Below are positions 8,422-17,120 of a DNA stretch of 64,000 bases, in pieces. The stretch is taken from positions 1-64,000 of the forward strand of contig JANXYQ010000024.1 of the NCBI GenBank assembly GCA_025355995.1. Reading direction: 5' to 3'. A program made the translations under genes and the position numbers. The stretch comes from Spirochaetaceae bacterium. Lineage in GTDB: Bacteria; Spirochaetota; Spirochaetia; Treponematales; Rectinemataceae. The notes under the pieces are model-generated. The model saw only the letters and a list, made by a program, of their open reading frames with translations. It ran no database searches and was not told the origin of the DNA. Position 1 is the stretch's first letter. The number at the start of each line of letters is the position of its first letter.

Positions 8422-9249
8422 CTAGGCTATTCTGTAGTATCTGCGCACGAGCCGCTCGAAGGCGCGTGCGGGAAGCCATCGTCGCGAGAAGGCTAGCATT
8501 CGGCGAGGGAGTCCTCCCGCGGTCCTCCGCAAGGGCAGGCGCCTCGCCGCCAAGGCGGCGTAGATGGCCCGCGCGGCCAGCAGCGGCTCGGTGCCGTTCG
8601 CCTCGTCCCTCGATAGAACGCCGAGCGTCGCCTCGAGCCGAGCCCTGTAGTGGCTGGATTCGTTGGCGCCCGCCGCGAGGAGCCGCCTTTGGCCGAAGGC
8701 CGTACGGAACGATCCGATCCCGATAACACCGACCTCGATTCCGAAGGAGGCGACCTCCGCCCGGAGGCTTTCCGCCATGCCCTCGATGGCGTGATAGCTC
8801 GCCGAGTAATAGCCCTGGAAGGGTGTGGCGACTACGCCCTCGAGGGCCCCCACTATGAGGATGCGGCCCCTGCCGGCCTCGCGCATCCCGGGCAGGAAGG
8901 CCTTGATGGTCCGCAGTGTCCCGAAAAAATCGAGGTTCATGACAGCCTGGGCTTCTTCAAGGCTTCCGTCTTCGACCGACCCGACGAAACCCGAGCCGGC
9001 GCAGCATATCAGGGAATCGACCTTCCCCTCCGCGGCATAGATCTTTTCGCAGGCTTTATGGGCGGAGGCCCCGTCGGCCAGATCGAGGGGGAGCATTTCG
9101 AAGAATTCGTCGGCCTTGCGCGAATAGGCGGCCGGGTTGCGGCAGGTCCCATAAACCCGATTGCCCTTCTTCGCGAGGAAGGTCGCGCAGGCGTTGCCTA
9201 TGCCGCTGGACGCGCCTGTCACCACAACGACGCACTCGCGATTCTCCAT
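8422..9249 (-). CDS. short-chain dehydrogenase-like protein lacking catalytic Ser and Lys
   Basis: 275-residue Rossmann protein of the classical SDR family. The NAD(P)-binding TGASSGIG is at 11-18, and CCAG stands in the usual NNAG position near 82-85. The active site is altered. The motif normally YSASK reads YSASY (148-152), so the Lys is Tyr. The position of the catalytic Ser, 13 residues before Tyr148, is Ala135 (VGALEG). The Tyr is kept. Normal redox catalysis is therefore doubtful; it may bind nucleotide as a regulator or use altered chemistry. A basic tail (RRWLPARAFERLVRRYYRIA) could associate with membrane. ATG at 9249 follows AAAGGAG. Likely cotranscribed with galM. Confidence 0.85.
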   Translation of the reverse strand: MENRECVVVVTGASSGIGNACATFLAKKGNRVYGTCRNPAAYSRKADEFFEMLPLDLADGASAHKACEKIYAAEGKVDSLICCAGSGFVGSVEDGSLEEAQAVMNLDFFGTLRTIKAFLPGMREAGRGRILIVGALEGVVATPFQGYYSASYHAIEGMAESLRAEVASFGIEVGVIGIGSFRTAFGQRRLLAAGANESSHYRARLEATLGVLSRDEANGTEPLLAARAIYAALAARRLPLRRTAGGLPRRMLAFSRRWLPARAFERLVRRYYRIA

Positions 9250-9310
9250 GGGCGGGCTCCTTTGACCCGGCATCCTACTGCGAATAACACATCCGGGCAA
9301 GGTCGTTCGC

Positions 9311-9340
9311 TTGACAGAGTCGGGAGCCGCGGGTTATACG
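9311..9340 (+). promoter_or_regulatory. bioYMN promoter, leaderless type
   Basis: Perfect -35 TTGACA (9311-9316), 18-nt spacer, TATACG (9335-9340). The bioY ATG begins 5 nt later with no Shine-Dalgarno between, so transcription should start at about the first base of the gene. No BirA-type operator is evident around it. Confidence 0.65.
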
Positions 9341-9345
9341 GGCGA

Positions 9346-9909
9346 ATGAAGTCGTCACAACGAGGAATTCCGGCCGGCGCCGCTCTCGCGAGCCTGTTCG
9401 CCGCCCTATGCTGCGCGGGCGCCTATATCTCCATTCCCTTGCCGATCGGGCCGGTCCCCCTCACCCTCACCAACCTCTTCGCCGTTACGGGCGGGCTCCT
9501 CCTCGGGCCCCTATGGGGTCCACTCGCCTGCCTCGCCTACATCGCGATAGGCGCCCTCGGTTTCCCCGTATTTTCGGGCGGCCGGGGGGGGCTCGCCCAC
9601 CTGGCAGGACCCACCGGCGGCTACTTGGTCGGCTACGCGGTCGCTGCCCTCGCCTCGGGCTTGCTGGCGCGAAAAAGGGGCGCTCTCGCCTCGGCCCTCG
9701 GATCCGCCATCGGTTTCGCGACTATCCTCGCCCTCGGCGCGGTAGGGCTGAAAGTCCTCAATGACATTCCCTGGGGCAAGGCCATTGCGGCGGGAGTCCT
9801 GCCCTTCCTTCCCGGGGACGCCATCAAGGCCGCCCTCGCCGCCGTCCTATGCCGCCGCCTCGGCCCCTTCGTCGATTCATTGACCGGAGCGCGTGATGGC
9901 TCCGCCTGA
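9346..9909 (+). CDS. bioY: biotin ECF transporter S component BioY
   Basis: 187-residue integral membrane protein that binds biotin for energy-coupled uptake. It shows the BioY family signatures PLPIGPVPLTLTNLFAV near the N-terminus, GLLLGPLWG, and PVFSGGRGGLAHLAGPTGGYLVGY in the middle, spread over about six membrane segments. The start is ATG at 9346, directly after a strong promoter. The 3' end overlaps bioM by 14 nt. Together with the next two genes it makes a complete bioYMN transporter. Confidence 0.95.
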   Translation: MKSSQRGIPAGAALASLFAALCCAGAYISIPLPIGPVPLTLTNLFAVTGGLLLGPLWGPLACLAYIAIGALGFPVFSGGRGGLAHLAGPTGGYLVGYAVAALASGLLARKRGALASALGSAIGFATILALGAVGLKVLNDIPWGKAIAAGVLPFLPGDAIKAALAAVLCRRLGPFVDSLTGARDGSA

Positions 9910-10663
9910 TGCGGCCGTAATTAGGGCTAAGTCCCTCGGGCACCGCTTCGCCGATGGCGCCTGGGCTTTCCGCGGCCTGAACTTCAGCGTGTCGCCCGGC
10001 GAGATTACGGTCCTCGCGGGCCGCAACGGGGCGGGTAAGACCTTCCTCGCCAAGCACCTGGCGGGGCTCCTCGAGCCGACCGAGGGATCGGTCCTCGTCG
10101 AAGGGCGGGCCATGAAGGATATCGAAGGTAGTCGGGCCTGCCTCGTCGGCTACGTCTTCCAGGACGCCCGCCTGCAGACGGTCGGTGAGACCGTCCTCGA
10201 CGACGCACTCTTCGGTCCGACCAACCTCGGGCAGGCGCCCGCGGACTGCCTTTCGAGGGCGCGTTCCGCCCTGCTCGCCTGCGGTCTAGCCGATCGCGAG
10301 GAGAGCTTCGTCCATCGCCTTTCTGGCGGGGAGCTCAGGCGGCTCGCCATCGCCGGCGTCCTCGCGATGAGGCCCAAGGCGATAATATTGGACGAACCCT
10401 TCGTCAATCTGGATATGGGAGGAGTCAAGGCCGTCTCGACGATCTGCCTCGAAATCGCCAGAGAAGGCCTTGCGGTCCTCATCGTCACCCATGAGATCGA
10501 GAAGGCTCTCGGCTTGGCCAATAGCTTCGCCGTCATGGATTCGGGCAGGATCGTCCTTTCTGGCGAGCCTTCGGCGGTACTCGCGGCCGGCGTCGAGTCC
10601 TACGGCCTCCGCGACCCCTTCCGCTCCCCGCAGCGGGTCGAGGATCTCTCATGGCTCGACTAG
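9896..10663 (+). CDS. bioM: biotin ECF transporter ATPase BioM
   Basis: 255-residue ABC ATPase of the CbiO/EcfA type that powers biotin uptake. Walker A GRNGAGKT is at 42-49, the Q-loop is in GYVFQDARLQ, the signature is LSGGELRRLAIAGVLAMRP, and Walker B is IILDEPFVNLD, followed by a switch His in IVTHE. ATG at 9896 lies within the end of bioY (a GTG codon directly precedes it). The stop overlaps the start of bioN by 13 nt, indicating translational coupling of all three subunits. Confidence 0.94.
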   Translation: MAPPDAAVIRAKSLGHRFADGAWAFRGLNFSVSPGEITVLAGRNGAGKTFLAKHLAGLLEPTEGSVLVEGRAMKDIEGSRACLVGYVFQDARLQTVGETVLDDALFGPTNLGQAPADCLSRARSALLACGLADREESFVHRLSGGELRRLAIAGVLAMRPKAIILDEPFVNLDMGGVKAVSTICLEIAREGLAVLIVTHEIEKALGLANSFAVMDSGRIVLSGEPSAVLAAGVESYGLRDPFRSPQRVEDLSWLD

Positions 10664-11361
10664 GCCCGGTGTCTTCGCTCGATCCGTCCTGCAGGCTAAT
10701 CTGCCTCGCCCTCGCATCCTCGTCCCTCATTTTTTCAGGCGCGCCCCTCTCCGCCCTCCTCTCGCTCTGCTTCCTCATACTTCTATTCATGGAGGGACAA
10801 AGGCCGGCCGCCATTATCAAGGACACGGCCTTCGTCGCCGCTCTCACCCTCTTCATCCTCGCGCTGCGCTTCTTCGGAACCCGCGGGGCCCTCGGCGACA
10901 GCCTCGCCATACTCGGAGACACGGGGGAATATGGCCTCAGGCTGCTCGCGGCCTTCTTGGCCGGAAGGCTCTTTTACCTTTCCACGACGAGCCCGCAGCT
11001 GCGTGACGCCGCGACGCGCCTGGCTCGACGGATGCCCCTGCTCGGGCGGACCGACATCGGCTTGGGGCTGGCCCTCATACTCGGCCTCGTTCCCGTGATC
11101 TTCGACGAGTGGGCCTCGTCCCTCGAGGCTGCCCGGTCCAGAGGGATGCCGCGAAGGCCGGGCCTATCCATGCAGGCCCTCTTCGTGGCGGCTTTTTTGC
11201 GCAGGCTCATGCTGAGGTCGGTGGCGACGCCTGAAGCCTTGTTCGCCAGAGGCTGGTCGAGGGAACGGGGCCTCCCCCCATCGACGTGGAGGGCTCGGGA
11301 TAGCCTCGCCGCGCTGGCCTGTCTAAGCCTGTTCCTCGGGGTCCTGCTTCTTCCTGTATAG
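10651..11361 (+). CDS. bioN: biotin ECF transporter transmembrane (T) component BioN
   Basis: 236-residue membrane coupling subunit of the ECF type (CbiQ/BioN). It has about five hydrophobic segments and the two short Ala-Arg-Gly coupling signatures facing the ATPase: EAARSRGMPRR near 162-172 and LFARGWSRER near 194-203. It completes the bioYMN operon. Its 3' end converges with the cytidylate-kinase-like gene, with 15 nt between stops. Confidence 0.92.
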   Translation: MARLGPVSSLDPSCRLICLALASSSLIFSGAPLSALLSLCFLILLFMEGQRPAAIIKDTAFVAALTLFILALRFFGTRGALGDSLAILGDTGEYGLRLLAAFLAGRLFYLSTTSPQLRDAATRLARRMPLLGRTDIGLGLALILGLVPVIFDEWASSLEAARSRGMPRRPGLSMQALFVAAFLRRLMLRSVATPEALFARGWSRERGLPPSTWRARDSLAALACLSLFLGVLLLPV

Positions 11362-11376
11362 CATTGTATACGAAAC

Positions 11377-11946
11377 TTACTTTAATTTGTTGCCGCAGCT
11401 AGCTTTCGCGAGGGCTTTCTCGCGCGCCTCGAACGCCAGCGCAACGATCCGTACGATCGCATCGGGCTTCCAAAGCTCTGTATTGATAACTAGATCGGCG
11501 TCCGAGAGGTCGTCGTTATCGATTCCGTATATCTTGAGATAGCGTTCGTGGTCGCTCTCGTCCCGCTCTTTCGTGAAGGCCAGCTTATCCGCCAAGTCGG
11601 CGCCTTCGCGCTCGTGTATTCTCCCTGCCCGCACCTCGAGGCTGCTGGCCAGGTAGACGCGCAGGGTCGCGTCGGGCAGGAGCCAGATGGCCAGCCTCGA
11701 GCCGATCACGCAATCGCCCTCGTGCGCGAGCTCTACCTGCTTCGCGTCGAGTTCCCTGTCGTAGGAATAATCCGGCTCCTCGTTCGCGAGCCGAAGCATC
11801 TCCTCGAAGGAGATTCCCTTGTCGGTCGCCATCGTGCGGAAGGTATAGTTTATGAGCCGCACTCCCAGGCGCTCCGAGAGGAGCTTGCTCACGGTCGAGT
11901 TGCCGCAGCCGCTCTTGCCGGAGATCGCTACGATGCGCGGAGCCAT
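11377..11946 (-). CDS. cytidylate-kinase-like P-loop protein with Asn in place of the Walker A Lys
   Basis: 189-residue protein resembling the AAA_33/cytidylate kinase 2 group of NMP kinases. The phosphate-binding loop reads GKSGCGNST (residues 10-18), so the Lys that normally precedes Ser/Thr is Asn, while a Lys occurs early in the loop. Other NMP-kinase-like elements remain, for example DCVIGSRLAIWLL, YLASSLEVRAGRI and the mobile-lid KERDESDHERYLKIYG. I recall this Asn variant from spirochaetal relatives, so it may be a family trait; whether it phosphorylates CMP is open. The ATG at 11946 has GAAGGAG upstream. It is the last gene of the minus-strand run, 10 nt after yicC. Confidence 0.75.
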   Translation of the reverse strand: MAPRIVAISGKSGCGNSTVSKLLSERLGVRLINYTFRTMATDKGISFEEMLRLANEEPDYSYDRELDAKQVELAHEGDCVIGSRLAIWLLPDATLRVYLASSLEVRAGRIHEREGADLADKLAFTKERDESDHERYLKIYGIDNDDLSDADLVINTELWKPDAIVRIVALAFEAREKALAKASCGNKLK

Positions 11947-11956
11947 GTGCTCTCCT

Positions 11957-12826
11957 TCATTCGATATTCCGGAGCTGCTCCCGGATGTTCTCGAGGGCGT
12001 CCTTGAGCTCTACCACCGTCCGGCTTACGGCGAGCAGCATGCTCTTGGAGCCGATCGTGTTGACCTCGCGGTTGATCTCCTGGCAGAGGAAGTCGAGCTT
12101 CTTGCCGGGAGAGCCCTCGGACTCCATTATAGCCGAGAAGGACTCGATGTGCGCCGCGAGTCGCGAGAGTTCCTCGTTTATCGTGTACTTCATGAGGGCG
12201 GAGGCGATCTCAGCGAGGACCCGCCCCTCGTCGACCGCGTCGCCCATGACGTCCTTGAACTTCGACCCCAGCTGCGTCCTGATGGTGCTGTCCATCTCGG
12301 GAACCTTCTCCCTGATGAGGAGGACGGAGGCGGTCACCCTCGCGAGCTGGGACTCGATGTCGGCGCGGGCCGAGGCGCCCTCGAGGAGCCTGGAAGACTC
12401 GTAATCCGCGAAGCAGGCATCGAGCTCGGGAAGCACGCGGGACCAGAGGGCCTCGTCGTCGACCTCGCGGTCGAAGGAAACGACGCCCTCGAAGCCGAGG
12501 ATCGAGCCTAGGCTCACCGGCTCCTCGATGCCGCAGGCCTCGGCGATCCGACCGAGGACGGCGGCGACCGCCATGGCCGCGCCTATGTCCGCGTTGGCCT
12601 CGACCGGGGCGTCGAACTCGCGGACCCTGAGCCAGGCCTCGACCTTGCCGTGCACGATCCGTTCGGAGAGGTAGGAGCGAATGCGCGGCTCGAGCTTGGC
12701 GAGGTAGGGAGGGAGGGATACCGAGAGGTCGAGATAGCGGTTGTTGTAGGATTTAATCTCGAGGCTGCCCCGAAAGCCCTGTTGGGCGATATCGCGGTGC
12801 GAATAGCCGGTCATGCTTTTGATCAT
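11957..12826 (-). CDS. yicC: YicC-family endoribonuclease
   Basis: 289-residue protein of the YicC family, shown in other bacteria to be an endoribonuclease acting on RNA such as small regulators. Both family ends are intact: N-terminal MIKSMTGYSHRD, then EIKSYNNRYLDLSVSLP, and C-terminal CQEINREVNTIGSKS followed by LENIREQLRNIE. The start is the ATG at 12826, which overlaps the murC stop as ATGA. An upstream open stretch to 12880 lies inside murC and is not family-like. Confidence 0.92.
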   Translation of the reverse strand: MIKSMTGYSHRDIAQQGFRGSLEIKSYNNRYLDLSVSLPPYLAKLEPRIRSYLSERIVHGKVEAWLRVREFDAPVEANADIGAAMAVAAVLGRIAEACGIEEPVSLGSILGFEGVVSFDREVDDEALWSRVLPELDACFADYESSRLLEGASARADIESQLARVTASVLLIREKVPEMDSTIRTQLGSKFKDVMGDAVDEGRVLAEIASALMKYTINEELSRLAAHIESFSAIMESEGSPGKKLDFLCQEINREVNTIGSKSMLLAVSRTVVELKDALENIREQLRNIE

Positions 12827-14322
12827 CGGCCGGTCCCCCCGGAGGCGAAGAGCGCGAGAAGCGCCTCGCCGAGCTTCCAATTATCGCCGGCCCCCATCGT
12901 GAGAAAGAGGTCCCCGCTCTTGAGCCTCGTCGCCAGGTCGCCCTGGCCCTCGAGGACGCCCTCGTAGAAATGGCTGGGCCTGGAGGGCTTGCGTACTCGG
13001 GCCGCGTCGAAAAGGCTCCTGCCGCTGACGCTCGGGTCGGGAGCCTCGCGCGCGGACGCGTATATGCCGTGCATGACGATGGCGTCGGCTTCGTCGAGGC
13101 TCGCCGCGAATTCGCCGAAGAGCGCCTTCGTCCGCGAATAGGTGTGGGACATGAAATCCACGACGAGCCGGCGCCCGGGCCAGAATTCCTTGATGCCGCG
13201 GATCGTGTCGCGTATCGCCGTCGGATGGTGCCCGTAATCGTCCATGAAAAGGACGCCCCCGGCCTCGCCGAGGATTTCTGAGCGGCGTTTGGACCCGGAG
13301 AAGCGAGCGAGGGCGGCGCGGGCGGCCTCGAGCTCCGTCGCGCCGGGCAGGGCCGGGGCGGGTCCCGTCGCTCCCCTCTCCTTTTCGAGGATCGAGAAGG
13401 AGAGGGCGAGGGCCGCGCAGGCGTCGAGGGCGATATGCCTCCCCGGCACGCGAAGGCTGAACTCGGAATCGAGGCTGGCCAGGCGGAAGCGGGCTTCCCC
13501 GTCCCCGGCCCGGTAATCGACCAGGCGGTACCTCCCGCCGGCCGATTCTCCGTAAGGCGTGAGGGCGATATCCGGGCGCTCGACCGCGATGTCGCGGGCG
13601 GCCGAGGATGCGCCCCGATCGTCGGCGCAAAAAATCAGTTCCCCGCCCTTCGGCAAGAGACGGATATAGTCGAGGAAGGCGGAGTAGATATCGGCATAGG
13701 CAGGGAAGAAGTCCTGATGGTCGCTCTCGATGCTCGTGAGCACGATACGCGAGGGCCGGAAGGACAGGAAGTGGCGCCTGTACTCGCAGGTCTCGGCTAC
13801 GAAGTAGCGGTCGCCTCGAATGAGGGTCGAGCGGTTCCCGAAGCTCGAGACGGAGGAGCCCGCCAATACGGTCGCTGGCAAGCCGAGGGCCGCGATGACG
13901 CTGCCGGCGAGGGCGGTAGTGGTAGTCTTCCCGTGCACGCCGGCGATGCCCGACGAGTCGGAGCGTAGGGAGAGGGCGCCGAGGGCCTCCGGGTAATTCA
14001 TGACCGGCAGGCCCCGGCGCGCCGCCTCGAGGAGCTGCGGGTTGCTCTCGCGGTCGTAGGCTGCGGAATGGATCACTAGCCGGGTGCCGTCGCCCAGCCG
14101 GGAGGAGTCGAAGCCAACGCTCATTTCGACGCCTAGGGCCTCGAGTATCGCGTCCGTGTAGAAGACGTCCGCGACGTCGCTTCCCGAGAGCCGCGCCCCG
14201 CGGTCGGATAGGATTTCCGCGAGGGCGGCCATGCCCGTGCCCTTCGCCCCCACCAGGTGTATGGCAAGTCCCTCGAGCGATTCGGGGAGGCTCGGGGCCG
14301 GCGGCGCGTTCACGGCTCCCAT
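12823..14322 (-). CDS. murC: UDP-N-acetylmuramate-L-alanine ligase MurC
   Basis: 499-residue Mur ligase that adds L-Ala to UDP-MurNAc in the cytoplasm, the first step of stem-peptide synthesis. The N-terminal nucleotide-fold motif GAKGTGM is at 25-31, the ATP loop GVHGKTTTT at 128-136, the carboxylate-binding ETCEYRRHFL and ESDHQDFF follow, then the DDYGHHPTAI signature of MurC/Mpl, and near the end TMGAGDNWKLGEAL. The start ATG at 14322 overlaps the stop of the GH57-like gene as TGATG. MurC rather than Mpl is preferred from length and the GAGD ending, though Mpl cannot be excluded by eye. Confidence 0.88.
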   Translation of the reverse strand: MGAVNAPPAPSLPESLEGLAIHLVGAKGTGMAALAEILSDRGARLSGSDVADVFYTDAILEALGVEMSVGFDSSRLGDGTRLVIHSAAYDRESNPQLLEAARRGLPVMNYPEALGALSLRSDSSGIAGVHGKTTTTALAGSVIAALGLPATVLAGSSVSSFGNRSTLIRGDRYFVAETCEYRRHFLSFRPSRIVLTSIESDHQDFFPAYADIYSAFLDYIRLLPKGGELIFCADDRGASSAARDIAVERPDIALTPYGESAGGRYRLVDYRAGDGEARFRLASLDSEFSLRVPGRHIALDACAALALSFSILEKERGATGPAPALPGATELEAARAALARFSGSKRRSEILGEAGGVLFMDDYGHHPTAIRDTIRGIKEFWPGRRLVVDFMSHTYSRTKALFGEFAASLDEADAIVMHGIYASAREAPDPSVSGRSLFDAARVRKPSRPSHFYEGVLEGQGDLATRLKSGDLFLTMGAGDNWKLGEALLALFASGGTGR

Positions 14323-16235
14323 CAGGTCCGCAATTCGAGGGTTATCGACAGCCTCCTGCCGGAATCGGCGGGGATGTCGAGGTCCCAGCCGAGGACGAGG
14401 CCGCAGCCTTGGTACCATGAGGCCGAGGAGGCGCCGCTTCCCTCGGACAGGACCGGGGAGTGGGAGAGGGAGAAGGGGAGATCGGAGCGTATCTCGATCT
14501 TCTCGTCCTTGGCGAGGTTATGGAGCTTGAGTCCGTTCAGATCGGACTCGACGCATTTGCGGCCGGTCTCGAGGGCTATCTCCTCCCGCGCCCGGATGCC
14601 CGCGAGGGCCACGGCATCCGCGGAGAAGCCGGCGGCGAGATTGAACTCGACGCCCAGTCGAAGCGCGATCGGAACCGATTCCTTGTTCGAGATCTCGTAG
14701 TCCACCGTAAGCCCTCCCTTCCGGAAGGAGTAGGTCTTCTTGAGGGAGAGGGAGCGATTCTTGCCGCCGAGCTCCGCCGTCCCCTCGCGGAACAAGGACG
14801 CCACGCTCGCCGGGCGCTCGGCCTCGACGAGGGCGTAGCGCGCGTCGGAGAAGCCGCCCTTGTCGGCGCCGAAGCCGCCTTTCTCGGAAATGCGGTCGCG
14901 GAAGCAGAGTCGCCTGGGGAGGTCCGAGCGGCAGTCCATGACGTTGACGTAGTTGGTCCTCGTCTTGAAGGAATCGAGCTCGGAGAGACAGGCGCCGCGG
15001 AGCTGCACGTAGGCGTTCAGGTCGGCGCCCTGGTACATGATCTCCTTGGCGCCGTCGAAATCCATATCCGCGGAGATGATGCCGGGCGAGAAGGAGCCGC
15101 GCTGCCTCGTGATCTTCTCGGACTCGATCAGTGCGGAGTAGGCCGCCGCCCTTACGGGCAGCCGGGCGATGCCTCCGTCGGGCCCGCGCCAATAGGCGCC
15201 GCCGCACTGCCCCCTCCAGAGCTCTTCCTGCGCCGTCTTCTTGCGGGACTTGTCTCCCCGCAGCTGGCCGACGAGTATGCGCACGTAATGCATCTTGGCG
15301 TAGAGGGCGAGGCTCTCCTCGTGCCGTAGGAGCAGGCGGCGAGGGCTGCCGGCCAAGTCGGGAGCCGACTCCTTGGGCTTATGGTGGGACTCGGGCATGC
15401 TGCGCTCCATGAGGAGGGAAGAGGCGCAGCCCGGGAAGTAGGCCCTGCCGAAATCCCGCGCGCCCTTAAGATAGCGGGATGGCGTCGTGGTCTCGAACTG
15501 CAGGCCCTCGCGCTGGAGCGCCGCGAAGGACCTCTCGAAGAAGACGTCGGGCGACTCGAGCTTGGACGCGGCCCAAAGGGCCTTCGCGGACTCACCCGGG
15601 AAAAGCAGGGTATACAGCCGCTGCTCGCCGACGCGCGAGACGAGGCTCGAGAGGGCCTCGGTGATGGGCAACGGCGAGGGGAGGCTCTCGAGCGCGTCGA
15701 AGACCGGGAAGACGACGAGGCTCCGCCCCTGATCCTCGGTCATCACTGGAGAGCCGAGCTCCTTCGGTGCCGCGCCCGCGATGCGGAAATGCTTTTCAGT
15801 GAGGAAAGTGTAGTCGAAGCCGCAGGCTTGGAGCGAGGACGCGAGGCTCGGCTCCCACGCATAGTCGGTGAGCCAGCAGCCTCGCGGACGCTTGCTGAAG
15901 GTCCGCCTGATATGGGTAGTGAGTAGCTCGACTTGCCCGAGGCGGTCGGGGCCCGGAATGAGGGGGAATATCGGGGCAAAGTACCCACCCCCGAGCAGCT
16001 CGATCTGCTTGCGAAGGACCATTTCCTTCAAGAGCATCAGGAATTCGGGATGCCTCGATTCGAGCCAGCGCAGGACCGTGCCGGAATAGTGCAGGACGGC
16101 GGCGATATCCGCGAATCGATACAGCACCGAGAGGAAGGGGCGCCAGCAGACCTGGTAAGTCTCCTCGAACGCCGGTTCTTCCGTGCCCTCGGGCATGAGA
16201 TTATAGGCGCCGATTATGACATTACTTCTTTGCAT
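14322..16235 (-). CDS. GH57-like (4-alpha-glucanotransferase family) protein with altered catalytic residues
   Basis: 637-residue protein with the GH57 barrel followed by the beta domains found in 4-alpha-glucanotransferases (from about residue 300, with FNLAAGFSAD typical of the last domain). In this family the nucleophile is the Glu of a WLTE motif and the acid/base is an Asp (Glu123 and Asp214 in the Thermococcus litoralis enzyme, from memory). Here the first motif reads WLTDYAWEP (121-129, Asp in place of Glu), and the second region reads LLFPGESAKALW (211-221, Gly where Asp is expected). The enzyme is thus predicted to be inactive or to have altered chemistry; substrate binding or regulation is possible. 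The ATG at 16235 has GAGGATGA upstream. Sits 38 nt behind rnfB and overlaps murC. Confidence 0.78.
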   Translation of the reverse strand: MQRSNVIIGAYNLMPEGTEEPAFEETYQVCWRPFLSVLYRFADIAAVLHYSGTVLRWLESRHPEFLMLLKEMVLRKQIELLGGGYFAPIFPLIPGPDRLGQVELLTTHIRRTFSKRPRGCWLTDYAWEPSLASSLQACGFDYTFLTEKHFRIAGAAPKELGSPVMTEDQGRSLVVFPVFDALESLPSPLPITEALSSLVSRVGEQRLYTLLFPGESAKALWAASKLESPDVFFERSFAALQREGLQFETTTPSRYLKGARDFGRAYFPGCASSLLMERSMPESHHKPKESAPDLAGSPRRLLLRHEESLALYAKMHYVRILVGQLRGDKSRKKTAQEELWRGQCGGAYWRGPDGGIARLPVRAAAYSALIESEKITRQRGSFSPGIISADMDFDGAKEIMYQGADLNAYVQLRGACLSELDSFKTRTNYVNVMDCRSDLPRRLCFRDRISEKGGFGADKGGFSDARYALVEAERPASVASLFREGTAELGGKNRSLSLKKTYSFRKGGLTVDYEISNKESVPIALRLGVEFNLAAGFSADAVALAGIRAREEIALETGRKCVESDLNGLKLHNLAKDEKIEIRSDLPFSLSHSPVLSEGSGASSASWYQGCGLVLGWDLDIPADSGRRLSITLELRT

Positions 16236-16273
16236 TCAACGATCATCCTCGGGTGTACGAGGGCGAGTATATA

Positions 16274-17116
16274 CTAGCGCTCGTTCTTGCGGAAAGGGGA
16301 ACGGCGTTTTTTTTCGGAGCCCGCCAGCGCGATCGTCCCGTTCGGGCATCGTTCCGCGATGTCGGCCCACAGCCCTCCGGAAGCCTCCGGATTCTCCCTC
16401 GCGAGGGAGCCGGAGAGGGAGAATTCGGAGCGTCCCGATAGCCGCGCGCACTCGCCACAGGCGTCGCAGGCCGCCGAGCATTCGGCTAGCCTATCCTCCC
16501 TCGCCGTCGCGGACGCGCAGGCGACGTACCAGGCCTGCTCCCTCGGCACGAGCGATATGACGCCCGTCGGGCACATCCTCGCGCACTCGCCGCAACCCGT
16601 GCAGATCGCGGGGTCGACGTAGGCGAGGCCGGAGGAGACGCGGATCGCGCCGAGGCCGCAGGCCGCTGCGCAGGAACCGAGGCCGACGCAGCCTTCCTTG
16701 CAGCGCTTGGGGCCGCCGTCGAGCTCCACCGCAGACCGGCAATCGTCGCGGCCGTCGTAGGAGAAGGCCGTGGCCGCGACGCCGACCCTGCCGCCGCAGC
16801 GCACTACAGCGCGAAAGGCGGTCCCGCGCGCGTCGCCCGCCCGCTCGGACAGGACGCCGCGCAGCAGCGATTCGAGGCGGGAGCCGCCGGGAGGGCAGAG
16901 GGCCGGATCGGCGCCCTCGCCGTCGACCGCGCCCGCGTAGGCCCGGCAATCGCCGTAGCCGCAGAGGCCACAATCGTAGCCGGGCAGCATCGAGTCGATT
17001 CGCAGGGTTTCGGGATCGGCCTTTTTCCGCTTTTTCCATGCCGAGTAGAGGAAGGAGGTGCCGAAGGACGACGCGATCGCCGCGAGGAGCACTATCGCGA
17101 GATCGAGCCAGATCAT
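16274..17116 (-). CDS. rnfB: Rnf complex iron-sulfur subunit RnfB
   Basis: 280-residue electron-entry subunit of the Rnf ferredoxin:NAD oxidoreductase. It has an N-terminal membrane anchor (residues 3-25) and a Fes domain near 44-75 with DCGLCGYGDC and a later Cys. Clusters follow at CKEGCVGLGSCAAAC and CTGCGECARMCP. A further incomplete-looking set, CSAACDACGEC plus ERCPNG, closes the protein, as in clostridial-type RnfB with extra clusters. Last gene of the rnfCDGEAB order, 4 nt after rnfA. A C-terminal basic tail ends KKRRSPFRKNER. Confidence 0.94.
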   Translation of the reverse strand: MIWLDLAIVLLAAIASSFGTSFLYSAWKKRKKADPETLRIDSMLPGYDCGLCGYGDCRAYAGAVDGEGADPALCPPGGSRLESLLRGVLSERAGDARGTAFRAVVRCGGRVGVAATAFSYDGRDDCRSAVELDGGPKRCKEGCVGLGSCAAACGLGAIRVSSGLAYVDPAICTGCGECARMCPTGVISLVPREQAWYVACASATAREDRLAECSAACDACGECARLSGRSEFSLSGSLARENPEASGGLWADIAERCPNGTIALAGSEKKRRSPFRKNER

Positions 17117-17120
17117 GGTT

